Below, in pieces: positions 48,801 to 60,100 of a stretch of DNA of 64,000 nucleotides. The notes below the pieces were generated by a model that searched no databases, was not told where the DNA came from, and saw only the letters and a list, made by a program, of their open reading frames with translations. Source of the DNA: Harmonia axyridis (lineage: Eukaryota; Arthropoda; Insecta; Coleoptera; Coccinellidae); the NCBI RefSeq assembly GCF_914767665.1, contig NC_059504.1, forward strand, positions 15,254,501 through 15,318,500, given 5' to 3'. Numbering within the stretch: the stretch's first letter is position 1; each line of letters starts with the position of its first letter. The translations under genes were made by a program, and so were the position numbers.

Positions 48801-49110
48801 TAACAAGAGTTGTAATAAGAAGCATATTACGCACGACTAGAAAATTTTATTATCCCACAACTCGAGTTTTGTACTATACTTTTTCTATGACCGCATTCAT
48901 TTTCATTAAAACCAAATTCAAAAATTGGTGGCAGACCCAAAAACGGTACAAATGCTACCTTATTGGTTACTGATCGTGCTTTTTGATTTTTATGTTCACA
49001 GGGTGGAAACCCCCCACAACACCTTGTCGGGGGTCAATTCTATCAACTTTTCTATCGAAGTGGTCACACAAAATACGAAGATGACAACCAGAAGAAAATC
49101 TTGTTTTTGA
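42862..49110 (+). CDS. Unidentified coiled-coil protein, 5' module with possible short-isoform end
   Basis: Exons: 42862-43056 (ATG, 65 codons), 44046-44198 (51 codons), then 48248-48402, 48519-48563 and 49002-49110. The sum is 657 nt and in frame, giving 218 aa ending in TTRRKSCF and TGA, with AATAAA repeats at about 49190-49205. Exon 1 begins MSQVATYRDKRQVV and has a Cys-containing 'GGCPVHLGKQKCGET' stretch. Exon 2 is a coiled coil (LTEQNKLLAKVIEELE). Exon 3 reads 'FYLAHDLKSLLEFIRRIREE'. Exon 2 ends in phase 0 and can equally join 49544, so the 48248-49110 exons look like an alternative 3' end of a longer gene. I do not recognise the family. Confidence 0.6.
44340..44592. repeat. Dispersed SINE-like repeat, copy 2
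   Basis: It shares 'CCAGCGATCTCTGCC', 'GACTCTGCTGCAACGCGG' and 'GTGGCGCGACACCCATAACG' with the copies at 5353 and 56735. Confidence 0.6.
44847..44992. mobile_element. MITE with CAGTTGCAGGAACG terminal repeats
   Basis: The left end CAGTTGCAGGAACGTTAATT and the right end, inverse, CAGTTGCAGGAACGGTCATT bracket 146 bp of palindromic A/T-rich DNA with 'ATTAAAATTTTAAT'-type blocks. There is no coding capacity. Confidence 0.8.
45000..47870 (+). mobile_element. Old LINE fragment interrupted by a younger LINE
   Basis: Before 45050 the plus strand reads a reverse-transcriptase piece (VRWNCILSPLLFN). After 47337 it resumes downstream in the same kind of protein: EQVEKAFGMLG, then RMVKCSYMRNELATLRRIEAFAMWVFRRIL, then 'YQLLQLIIKGKIEGKRGPGR'. 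Stops and shifts are frequent. The catalytic YADD part is already missing, so the host copy was rearranged before the insertion of the 45059-47328 element. Confidence 0.75.
45059..47328 (-). mobile_element. 5'-truncated non-LTR retrotransposon with long RT frame
   Basis: A single minus-strand frame (47266-45161, 701 aa, open further up to about 47335) encodes a reverse transcriptase. Visible motifs: GYDGISSKIIKQ, 'YRPISILPSFSKILE', HGYRKGKS, FLDLTKAYDCL, ILQGSIAGPLFFLIYINDF and the active site YVDD (45959-45970; Val where LINEs usually have Ala), then TKLLGMYIDSNLNW. The endonuclease half is absent. The 3' end carries a (TAA)n tail (45061-45086). ATAGTAGGT flanks both sides (45050-45058 and 47329-47337) as a target duplication. 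CR1/L2- or jockey-like by motif style; clade not settled. The intact frame suggests a young insertion. Confidence 0.88.
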
Positions 49111-49543
49111 GCATCTAGTCCAAGTGTCTTGAACCTCTGAATCTTGTTTTGTAGTGTTTGAATTTTTATTGTTTGTCCCCAATTTTCTGTGATAAAATAA
49201 ATAAAAAGTGTAATGAATTGAGATGTGTATAAATTTTTATTTCTTGGGATCAGAATCTTGAGATGAACTGAATTGAGTACCTAATTCGAAGTTGAAAAAT
49301 AAAACTTACTAGAGAAAATAATGAAAGACAATTTGATGAATATCTAATTTTTTACTTTATTCTAGATGATCATTCATTTTCAATAGATATACCTAATCCT
49401 CCGAGAACATAATTGTAAAAAAGGAATATGACTAATTCGTTTATTAACTTAATCATTTCAAATTGAGATGAAAGGTTATTTACAAACTCAAAAAAATCAT
49501 TAATTTCCTCTTACTATATCTAATAAAAATATTCTTTTTTCAG

Positions 49544-52127
49544 GATGATAAACCTGCATTGCCAGAAAAACAGAAGTGAGTTCCTTTCGAAAATCCATAG
49601 TGTTTTTCTCTTCCGATCGAAAAATATATGTCATTGGATTTGAAATTTTAAAACAAATTATCAAATAAATCTTACAATATACGATTACAGAAAAATTGAA
49701 GAACCCAAGAAAACTCCAGTGACTGTACCACCAGTTGAGGATGATCTGAAAAAGAAAACAGAAGAAAATGACCGCTTAAAACAAGTAGGTATATATACCC
49801 CCTCTTTTATGATTCTTCAACATCGACTTCCAAGAATTTTTTTTTTGAATGGATCTTTTCAACATTTTCAGAAGTGAAAAAAATGCGTTTTAAGGATTTC
49901 TGTTAATTTCAAATAATAATCTTTAAGGATTATTAATTTTTTTAGTAGTTTAGATGGGATATTCTAAATGCGAATATGCTTCAAAGAAAATGATTATAGG
50001 TAGTTTAGTAAAATATTATAATAATCGAATTTCCCATGAAATGACATTCAAGTTTTTCCAGTTTCAAAGTGCATAGTTTCTGTGGAAATACTAGTGCGCG
50101 AAAAAAGGTAAAAATCAAAATTCACTTTTCATTTAATCTAATGTTCGCTCTTTTTAGGGTATGGAAGATATGAGAATGGCTTTGACTGAAGAAATAGCTA
50201 ATAAGCACGACACCATTTCTCTGTTGCAAAGTGAAATTTACCAGTTGGAAGAGAAGAACTCCGAAATCATGAAAGAAACATCGATAAAAGACGATATTAT
50301 CAAGGAACTTCGAAAAGAACTCAAAAAATCTAAACAGAAGGTAATTTAAGCAAACCTTGTAAAACTCATGAAACAATTCGATATGTTTTTGAAATTTTGA
50401 GTCTGCTTTGAAACGTTGTGAGAACATAATGTCGTTTTGCACTGACCTCACGGTTAACACAAATTCATCCCATTATTTTCTTAGACAAAGTTGAAAGGGA
50501 TTAAATGAAAAAAACATGGTTCGAATATAATAAACACAGGCGTACAACTTTTTTCCGCCTTTTTTTTTCAAAATTTAAGGCTTTATTTATGAAAAACTGT
50601 TCAATGTTCATACATTTATGATTCAAAGTATTGTTCATCGCTGGCCAGCGATCTAAGAATCGATCCAATTTTTTACTTCTTCATAAGACCGGATGTGCTG
50701 GTTAGCCAAGCCGTATGCCATTGATTGCCATTGAAGCAATTGATTGTCCGAGAGAGCAAAGTCTGGAGAATACGGCGGGTAGGGTAGGGTAGGATTTCCC
50801 ATTTCAACGTTTCCAACTATGTCATGACCACTTTGGCAACCTGGGGTCGAGCATTGTCATGCTGTAAAATCACTTTATCATGTCTCTCATTGTATTGCGA
50901 CCGTTTGTCTTCGATGCTCGGCTCGAACGCATTAATTGCATTCGATAACAATCGCCTGTGATTGTTTCACTCGGTTTTACAACTCATAATTCACTACGCC
51001 GAGCTGGTCCCACCAAATACTGAGCATGACCTTGGAACTCTGAATATTCGGTTTTTCCGTCGACGATCAAACATGGCAGTGATATCTCCATGATTTTCTG
51101 CGCTTGGGATTGTCGTAATGAACTCATTTTTCGTCTCCAGTCACAATGCGATGCAGAAATCCCTTCCGTCTTTGCTTGCAAGCAGCTGTTCATAAGCAAA
51201 AAAAAACGCCGTTCAACATCTCTCGGCTTCAACTCGTACGTTCACGAATGTTCTTGTTTCTGAATTATTCCCATGACTTTCAGGCGTTTTGAAATGGCTT
51301 GTTGCGTCACTACCAATGATCCTGCCAATTCTTGTTGATTTTGACACGAGTCTTGGTCAAGTAATGCCTCCAATTTTACATCTTCGAAAACCTTCTCACC
51401 ATTCGATGTTCCTCATATTTCTTCATATTGAAGCAGAAAAGTGAAACCTCCCGCAAATGACGAGATCTATTGTAAAATGACGAAAGCAAAGTTGTAAACC
51501 TAATAAAAAATAAATAAAGTGAATTTAACAATCCCGAAACCATAGTAAATAAAGCTAACTCAAACACTGACACATTCAGTTCTGGCATCAGCAAACTCTA
51601 GTATTTCAACTGAGTGAAAATACGAATTATTCCGATGTACTTTGAAACGAACCCATCTCTTTCAGGTCATCAGCGCTAAAAGACACGCTGAAAAGCTGAG
51701 AACCGAAACAGCGGACAAGGGCATCAACACCACTGAGTCGGACGTGCTGAAGATCATCCGCTCCAAAGTGCCCCAAGCGCCCAGCAACTCCACCGTCATC
51801 TTCATCCACAGGGGCGACGATGAGGAGCAGGACAGGAAGGCTGCGAAGTCCAAATTCGACTCCAGCGACAGCTCCGAATGCGGACTGAGCGAAAACGCAC
51901 GAGACAACGGTCAGGTCCACACCTGCAGGTCGGAAAACGACATGAAGCCGATAAACTGGATGAGACCGACGAAGGAGAGGTCTATCCTGACCAAGGTGCG
52001 CAGGGACGAGGATGAGGATCAGAGGGCGCAGGATCAGGAGCAGATCGCGAAGAGGCTGAGCATCCCGAGGCATATCCCAGTGAAGACCTACGTCAATAAC
52101 ATAGAATATTGCAAAGAGTTAGAGTAG
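49544..52127 (+). CDS. Unidentified coiled-coil protein, second module with TAG end
   Basis: Exons: 49544-49575, 49691-49784, 50158-50340, 51666-52127. The first starts and the last ends in phase 0; joined after exon 2 (44198) they give 373 codons in frame. The text is strongly charged coiled coil: DDLKKKTEENDRLKQ, then EEIANKHDTISLLQSEIYQLEE, then IIKELRKELKKSKQK. The last exon is GC-richer and hydrophilic (SKVPQAPSNSTVIFIHRGDDEEQD) and ends NIEYCKELE with TAG at 52125-52127. A possible internal donor at 51995 (ACC AAG|GTGCGC, phase 0) would skip this stop and join 54104. A mariner lies in the intron before the last exon. Function unknown; likely a cytoskeletal or scaffold coiled coil. Confidence 0.6.
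50539..51502 (-). mobile_element. mariner element (mauritiana-like), broken
   Basis: Ends CGTACAACTT at 50541 and the inverse near 51500. The minus strand encodes parts of the transposase: MKPRDVERRFF, a catalytic-region segment and an 'ILQHDNARP'-type stretch, with many shifts. It is one of four related copies. Confidence 0.85.
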
Positions 52128-52699
52128 TCAGTTTCGTTGTTTATGTATTTTTATATATCTTTATCTTATTATGAAATATATATGGATATATTTTTATGTT
52201 AACATGTTTCTGTAAGAGTTAGTAGTTGGTCAAAGTGTGCCACGGTTAGCTCCCACATTCCAAAATATCCTTGTGGGCCAACGGGAGGTCTCAGAAGGGT
52301 GAAGTTGCCCTTATTTCGAAGGGTAGTTAGTGTATTGTTCAGTCTTTATCATGACGTGAGACGGGAGAACCGCATAGATTTATTCTTATGACTTCTATCG
52401 AAAAAAGCTGTTCTGGATCTATCACACAGAAGGCCATTCGCACCAGAGCCTGTATCCTACTGAATTATTATCCATTATGGAGAATGAATTAGTAGGATCC
52501 AGGCTCTGGTACATTATAACTGACCGAAAAACAATCTTGTCTTGATTGTGCAAACTCTGAACAAGTTCTGAAACGAGTGGGAAGTGGAAGGTTCTATCTT
52601 TTACTGTCTGAAAGTCTATCGAGCAGTCTCCATCTTGTTTTGCACGAAACCATCTTCTGTTCTTGTGGAATATCAGACATATGTACACTGATCTCAAGA

Positions 52700-53420
52700 T
52701 GCACTCATTAATACTATTAACTGCTAAGAGGTTATCTCAAAAAAATGACCTCATGGTCTATTATGTCACTCATCAGTGCTGTTCTTATCACTGCGCCACC
52801 TACATCTCTTCTTTCAATTACAAAGTTCTTATTACCTCCAGTATCTGGGATGGCTTCAAGGAGGTTACATCCTCACTCCTACAAGTGTCTCATCCAAAGC
52901 ATTTTTTTCGCGTTGGCTTGCAATTTCTCCTCCAGTACTTCCAAAGAACCTGTACTCGTCAGTTTCTAAGGAGCTTATCCCCATTAGATGCTTCCTGAGT
53001 CGGCAATACCCTTCAATGAAACTAAAGAGGAGGGTGACATATTGCTATTGGGGTCCAAATACTTTTCGGATTTTCATTTGGATTAAAGTTCCGAAGAAAC
53101 TTTTTGGATTGGTCCATCCCTAGAAGATAACGCCAGAGTATTTCTTTCGGTTTTCTCTCTCGAAACTCTCTCCTATAGATGCATTTTCCTATACCATAGA
53201 AAAGTTCCAGTGTAGTAAAAGACGTTCATACTCCCTTTTAGGCAAGCGTATTCTTCGTTTCCTTTGATTCCCGTGTGACCAGGAATGCAGATCTAAAGGA
53301 CCTTATTATTCTTACCTAATCGATTCAGTCAAACCAGATCTTGGTTGTCCAGAAGCGTCCTCAAGGGACTAGGAGCGACGTGTTGACTGTTGGCAGACAA
53401 CAACAACAAATTTCTTCGGC
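52700..53420 (-). mobile_element. Decayed LINE RNase H region
   Basis: The minus strand near 53285-53230 reads 'CIPGHTGIKGNEEYACLKGS', the classic 'PGHxGIxGNExAD' motif of RNase H domains in jockey/R1/I-type elements, surrounded by stops. Weak but characteristic. Confidence 0.55.
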
Positions 53421-53820
53421 TAAAATTTGTGTAGACGAGCGAAGAAGCTTGATGCCATCTCTCAGCAAAATTGCTATTTCCAAATATCGTCCTTGGATGA
53501 CCTGAAGTTTGTAATTGAGGAAGAAATTGCCCAAATAACCCTCACCACTTTAAAGTATGTCATTAGAAACATCTCCGAAAGGCTTAAAGTGTTCATTGCT
53601 CGCCGAAGGTATATGAACAATGTACTTCACAAAATATTTTTGAATGTCTCTTACCCCTTTTTTTTGAGAGCCCTTGGAAATGTGGTAACTGGCCGAGATA
53701 CATCCTGTTCTTCCAGGAGATATAATTCATCAATTTTTCGTTGGAAAAGTACATCAACGATTTTTTGCGAGAACAAAATTCTACCCCTTAGTCTCTGTTA
53801 TTGTTTTGGTTCTTGAAAGC
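53420..53820 (+). mobile_element. Transposase C-terminal remnant
   Basis: The plus strand reads 'ISSLDDLKFVIEEEIAQIT', then 'VIRNISERLKVFIARR' and 'NNVLHKIF', the layout of the last ~70 residues of IS630/Tc1-like transposases (the 'Q-L-x-x-I..E..I / N-x-x-x-R / G-x-H-L-x-D-x-I-F' pattern). It may belong to the ATGGTTATAATGGCAACAC family. Confidence 0.45.
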
Positions 53821-54103
53821 TCATAGTACAGTATGTTTACTTAAAGCGGCTTTCTATACTGATGTGAAACTTAACAATATTGACTTATTAGTGACTTTGA
53901 CACAGTCGATGTTAATTCTACCTATACACTAATGACAAAGGGTACTACAGAGCGTCAAGGTTTTCAGACAACTAGTTCTACGAGATCCCCTGCGCGATGC
54001 ACCTAGACAAATTTTTCAATTTCATTATTGATTTAAGACACAATATTGTACCACTTTAATGTCACTTCTGGTTGCGACAAAATGTGATGGCCTGATATTT
54101 CAG

Positions 54104-55210
54104 GGCCATCAGTTGAAACATCTAGAAGGAAAGCTTCCGGTCATCATTGAAGTGAGCGAGCAGGTGAGGATATCTTTTCACGAAATAGTAATGGTTATGA
54201 ACTCTTAACAATGTTTGCAGGATATAGCTATGATTGAGAGCGTTACCGATGTTCGAACCAAGGATCAATCGACTGACAGCAAGGTAAAAAGCTGATAATT
54301 CATTGAAATTATGGCTTCAAATTTATATGAATACTAACGTTACCAAGCTGATACCTATTAGTAGCGGAGCTACTTACGCTACCGATCTTTCTGCGGAACG
54401 CACCCACTGTCAAAAATGTCAGTTACTCAACATCTTACCGAAAAGTAGCATAAGATAAATTCGCTACCAAAGATGGCTGATAGAAAGCGTTCAACAGAAA
54501 ATTCATAGAATATTGAACTGTTGAGTCTGGCTTCAGTTTGACAGAATTGAATCAACTGCCGACCACAGAATAGGGTAGAATTACAATTGGACTAGGAAGT
54601 TCATTTTGTATTCGAAAGAAGTTGAAAATTATAAAATAATAAATTATAATAATAAGCATCAGAATTCAATATAAGTTTGAGATTTCAACTAAAAATAAAC
54701 ATAATGTAATAAGTAACCAGGGAAATCAATTGAAATTTAATTATAATCTTCATATTTTCTAAATCAATTGTTCCAACAAACGAAAGCCAAATTTCTGAAA
54801 AGACATATATAGTCTGTAGGTACCAAAAGTAATAAATTGAAAGGAATAAATATCTTAATTTTAGGATCTACTTGAGGATTTCATCAAAGACATTCAAGCA
54901 CAAGGACAATCAACACCGCCTGTTCAGGCGAAAAAACAATTGCCAGCTTGTAAAGACTACTGTTACCTATGGAAATTAGTGTCGGAAATCACAGCCTTAA
55001 AGTGGCAGGTCAACTTGAAGGACGAGCTACTGGTACAACAGCTCGAAATAATAAAAGTGCTAGCGACTAGATTGTACGTTATGGAAAATTGCCTAAAGAA
55101 GACAGGAAAAACGACAGAAGAAATAGTACGCGACAAAGATGCAATTTATTTTCATAAAACAAGCTTTTTTGCAGCTAGCCGAGGAGATACTTTCTGGGCG
55201 GATATTTTGA
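54104..55210 (+). CDS. Unidentified protein, third module with possible end
   Basis: Exons: 54104-54163 (20 codons), 54221-54283 (21), 54865-55125 (87), and a short last exon 55175-55210 (LAEEILSGRIF, TGA). All are in phase 0. Without the last splice the frame continues from 55126 to a TGA at 55260 with a Glu/Lys-rich tail. AATAAA lies at about 55309. The large exon is helix-rich with 'CKDYCYLWKLVSEITALKWQ' and LVQQLEIIKVLATRL. There is no ATG start exon of its own, so it is best read as part of the 42862-64000 locus. Which terminus is used cannot be decided by eye. Confidence 0.55.
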
Positions 55211-55544
55211 AGACTAAACTCCATAAGGAAGAAGAAGTAGAAGAAGAAAAAGTACGTTGACAACCAGTGTCCATCTGTATATATCATTAATACCATATCA
55301 TCTGTTGGATTTAATAAATTTGGAATTGATTTTTTATCGTTTGTTTTATTCTAGCGTATTCCTTAGACAGTATTACTTTCTACGACAATAAGTTTTCTAA
55401 CCTACATCGCCATTGATTTATCATTAAAATGCTTCACTTAGAGCAGTACTGTATGAAATTTATGGGTGAGTTTTAAACAATGTTTTAATAATACAACATT
55501 TGAAAGAAGAACAATATTAAATATCATGATGACAAGTATAGTAA

Positions 55545-56740
55545 AGGGTTTTCCAACAGGAATGATACATTCCAATCACAATGGTTATAATGGCAACACC
55601 GTGCATTACATTTTTGACATTTCTTATGTCATGTCTTATGTCAATAGGTTATACCATTTTATCATGGAAAGAAATACTTTCAACAACGTTTAGGAATTGT
55701 TCAATCAAAATCAGTGCTTATTTGTGAAAACTAAGGGAAAGACGTACAACTTTGTTTCCGCCGTTTTTTTTCACCGGACTTCGAGGCTTTATTGTAAAAA
55801 ACTGGTTATATGTTTATGATTAGAGTATTGTTCATCGCTGACTACTACTTTCTCCCATCTTCCGCGTTGAAAAAATTGGTCATCTTTTGAAGCGATCCAC
55901 GAATCTATCAAATTCTTCATTTCTTCATAAGTGCTGGTCAGCCAGGCCGTGAGCCATTGAAACAAGTGATAGTCCGATGGAGAATACGGCGGATGGGGTA
56001 GGACTTCCCATTTCAATGTTTCCAAGTATGACTTGACCACTTTCGCAACATGGGGTCGAGCATTGTCATGCTGTAGAATCACTTTATCATCTTCCTAGTA
56101 TTGCGGCCGTTTGTCTTTCAATGCTCGGCTCAAACGCATTAATTGCATTCGATAACGATCGCCTGTTATTGTTTCAGTCGGTTTCAACAACTCGCAATAC
56201 ACACTACGCCGATCTGGTCCCATCAAATAATGAGCATGACATTGGAACCGTGAATATTCGGTTTGGCCCTCGACTTGGAAGCATGGCCATGATATCCCCA
56301 TGATTTTCTGCGCTTGAGATTATCGTAATGAACCAAATTATGTATTCAGTCACAATGCGATGCAGAAATCCCTTGCGCTTAATAAAAAGAATTCATGGAC
56401 AAAATTATTCAGTTAATCGACTCACTGATACTTCGTCTTATTGTAGGCAAATATGAATGTGGTACCAAATAAAGCTCAGTACTGGTACCCTTGTATCATA
56501 TAAAGAAAATTCAGTTCCAAATTTGTCTACAATACGACGAATAGTGAGTATATTAACTGAATAATGTCGTCCATGAATTATTGTTGAAATTATCTCTCGG
56601 TATTCACAAATGAACACTGATAACATAACAAAACCTAGGAAACGCAAATGACAAAAAATGTCAAAAAAATAATACGCAGTGTTGCCATTATAACCATTTT
56701 AGATTGAATAATTCCTATTGCAAAACCTTTAGAATGGTAG
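55545..56740. mobile_element. TIR DNA transposon remnant (ATGGTTATAATGGCAACAC family), host of a mariner
   Basis: The left end near 55548 and the right end near 56735 are inverted repeats of about 60 bp containing AATGGTTATAATGGCAACAC. Just inside the right end the minus strand encodes 'ILTIRRIVDKFGTEFSLYDT', a helix-turn-helix segment typical of the N-terminal (DUF4817-like) part of a transposase. Most of the interior has been replaced by a mariner copy. Confidence 0.7.
55742..56390 (-). mobile_element. mariner element (mauritiana-like), truncated, nested
   Basis: Only one terminal repeat (ACGTACAACTTTG, 55743) is present. The minus strand keeps the catalytic stretch (QHDNARPHVAKVVKSYLETL, then PHPPYSPSDYHLF) and breaks off near 56390 before the N-terminal part. 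It lies inside the 55545-56740 element. Confidence 0.85.
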
Positions 56741-57035
56741 TTTGGCGAGGCTTTCTCGAGCAAAATAACGTAGGTACGCCCATTCTCTAGGGATCATGGT
56801 GTTCGACCAATACCTCCTAGAGTAGGAGGTATTCCTAGACTAGGAGTTATTGGTTCGACTCGTGATCACTGGTGGACTCATCAATTCAGCTATCCAGCGA
56901 TCTCTGTCCAAGACGAACCATCGTGGAGAGGTGACTCTGTACAAATTCGGGGATTCTTTATGAACCCACCGATGCCTCGCTAAAGAGTGGCGCGAAGCCA
57001 GCAACTCCACCTCTCGGGCGTGATGAATAACTACA
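56735..57035. repeat. Dispersed SINE-like repeat, copy 3
   Basis: The most diverged copy: 'TTGGCGAGGCTTTCTCGAG', 'CCAGCGATCTCTGTCC', 'CATCGTGGAGAGGTGACTCTG', 'CCACCTCTCGGGC'. It contains a small inverted stretch 'TACCTCCTAG AGTAGGAGGTA' at 56812-56833. It abuts the right end of the preceding transposon. Confidence 0.55.
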
Positions 57036-57167
57036 ATAGAATATCCCGAATGATCATCTTTCGAATTAAAAAACAGAATTCGAAAGAGCCGTTGAAAGTA
57101 TACTTTAATGTCTCTTTTGGCGCACAAATATTAAATTGTATTGGTAAATGGAATTTCGCTTTTCCAG

Positions 57168-60100
57168 CCCGAAGCAGCATCAGAAAAAGAGATCAAAAAT
57201 CATTCCATGTCGAAAGCGGATATCGAGCTGAAAGACATCAAACCGAAAACACCCCCGAAAAAAACCAAGACTCCGGAACCCTCTGAGGGGGAAGATGATG
57301 CTGGGAAGCTGACGGAAGTACTGAAACCAGCTCCAGAACCCTCCTTGGCCCCGTCGTCGAAGGCGCCATCCCAGTCTCTGCTGTTCAATCTCGAAGAAGA
57401 TGCGTCGCAACAGGCCTACCATAAAGAAAGGGTTACGTCCAAAGTGTCGTCTAGGAGGTCAGTGCATCTGCTCCTTGACGATGATGACAAGATCGTCGAA
57501 CCGGAAAAGGACTTTTCGACGTCCTTGAACATTCCCGACCCTCCCTCGACTATGAGCATTCCTATGGTCGGCACAAAGGATTCCTTGGAACTCATCAGGA
57601 AAGCGTCGCAAGCATCCCAAAAACCGAAGGATGACAACGTCTGCGTTTGCGTAGAGAAGGTGAGGACGAAATATTATCTCGATAGCTTTATTCTGGGCTT
57701 GTCCGGTCCTCTGATCTCACACAACAGCTGTTTTGGTGTCGAGGTTTTTTGAGCTGATTCTACATCAATTTGATGTCTTGAATTCAAATAACGTATTCAT
57801 TTTTGCTTCTTCTTCTTCTTCAACAGCCTGTCTGCATCCACTCCTGGACATAGGCCTCCCCTTGAATTTTCTAATTTTCTCTATCTGAGCCAATTGATGC
57901 CAATGTAATAAACTGGCCTGTAGTTGGGTGTTAATGTTTAAAAAAGGAACTTATAAGAAGAGCGGCTTTCTATAGTTCCGGCCAGTGCAGTTATTTTGAA
58001 ATTAACACAATTTCGTTTTTTATGAAAGAACCTTTTTCGTGCGTCCGGCTTATGCCCTAGGATAAGTCTTATATTTGATCTTTTTCTAGGAGGTGTTTCA
58101 CTGAATGAGACCAAGTATTCTTGAATAGCAAAGTTTAATAATTTATTGGAATAATTAATGAGAAAATACAGTCAATAAAATTTGCACATTACTAGCCTAT
58201 GGCAAACACCTTAAGAGCAAATAAGAAAAATAATAATACTCGACAACCTTGGACTCTTTGGTAAATCTTTTCTAAGGAGAAAAATCAAACAACAATATAT
58301 ATATAAGATTAAATTAAATATCCTTACCCTGGATATCACAATCACTATCAAATAAACCTTTCAACAAATTCCCTATTTTTACCTTTCCTGAAACCGTTCC
58401 CGAAAACCGACTTGAACTTTATTCAACTTAGAATCGAACTTTAACTCAGGGCCGAATTCCCTTTTGGTCCCAACTTCCGAACCGAACCCGAACTTCCACT
58501 TGAACCCTAACTCTAACTGTCTACCGAATTGAAAACTATTGTTTTTATAGTTGAATAATCGTCACCCTCCTTCTACCAAATTTTTCTAAGCGTCTATCTT
58601 CTTTTTCCTTTCGTCCAATCAGAGTGATTGTCCTTATGTACCTAGATTATTGGTTCCACCCCATGTTATGTACTATTGACATGGGGTTGTACCGTTAGCA
58701 CCGCCTAAAATCAAAAACCATTTTGGACGCACCACCGTTGGTGGTCCCTCCGAATAGAACAGATTTTTATGTTCTAAGTTTTGGGCCATTTAATCCTCCC
58801 TAGAGTTTTTACGACTACATTTTTATTGCTTTGACATCCTGTACAAATCTTTTGAAATTGGAACCTAGTTGTACCGTTAGCACCGCCTAAAATCAAAAAC
58901 CATTTTGGACGCACCACCGTTGGTGGTCCCTCCGAATAGAACAGATTTTTATGTTCTAAGTTTTGGGCCATTTAATCCTCCCTAGAGTTTTTACGACTAC
59001 ATTTTTATTGCTTTGACATCCTGTACAAATCTTTTGAAATTGGAACCTAGTTGTTTTATCGTGGGATATCGACAGTGCCAACCACCCTGGGGTGTTTATC
59101 TTAAGCCAGGATGAAGGAATTAATGCCTAATAAATGTGAGGGGTGACAACGACTTCGTTTGCGTTCACTCTACTGGGATAGAACCGGGAATTTGTTGAAT
59201 ATCCTTTCAATGAGCCTGTACTAGTTGTGAATTATTATTCACATTCATTACACCAACATCGTTCGACCTTTGATTTAATGTCATCTAACCAGCGTTTTGG
59301 TGGTCTTCCTACACTTCGCTTATGTTCTCGTGGTCTTCAATGCACAACTCTCTTAGTCCATCGATCGTCTTCCTGCCGAGCCACATGTCCCACCCAGGCC
59401 CATTTCATTTCCGCTATCCTACCTATTACATCTTCGACCTTCGTTCTTCTCCTGATCTCTTCATTCCGAATATGGTCTCTCAAGGATATCCCTAACATAG
59501 CCCTTTCAATAGCTTACTCATTCGATTTTCTGAGTGGACTTTGAGTGTCACTAAAACACACAGGTGTTGAATAACTTTCTCATTTTTGATTACCTTTCTC
59601 ATTTGAGCTCAAATTTTTAAGATATACAATTTTAGAGGAATATAAGTTACATTTTTTTAACTCAAATTCGTAAGTGTAGTAAACAAAAGTAGATACGACA
59701 TTTTTATTTCAGTTATACAAAATACAATATTATGTCGTACTTACAAACAAAAAAAACATTGAAGAAATCATATAGTCACTCAACACTTCGAAAGCTTCTT
59801 TTCCGCGCTATTCTTGAATGTTTTTTAAACTTCAGCATTAATCTGCCATCATGTGCATGTCCCATCTTCCTTGGTAGCGGTCCTCTATAACTTTAACTAT
59901 TATCTCATAACTTTCAGGATTTCTGGGATGAGTTAACTCAATTGAAAGAAGAGAACCAAAAGCTCAAAGAGGGAGTAAGTACTTCAAAAATACCTCACAG
60001 CTACAGCTTTTTCTATTGAAATTTTTTACAGGGTGAGCTCCAACGTATGAAAAAGGAAGTTGAGGAAAAGATGAAGCGGATCCTGGAGCTGAACGAAGAA

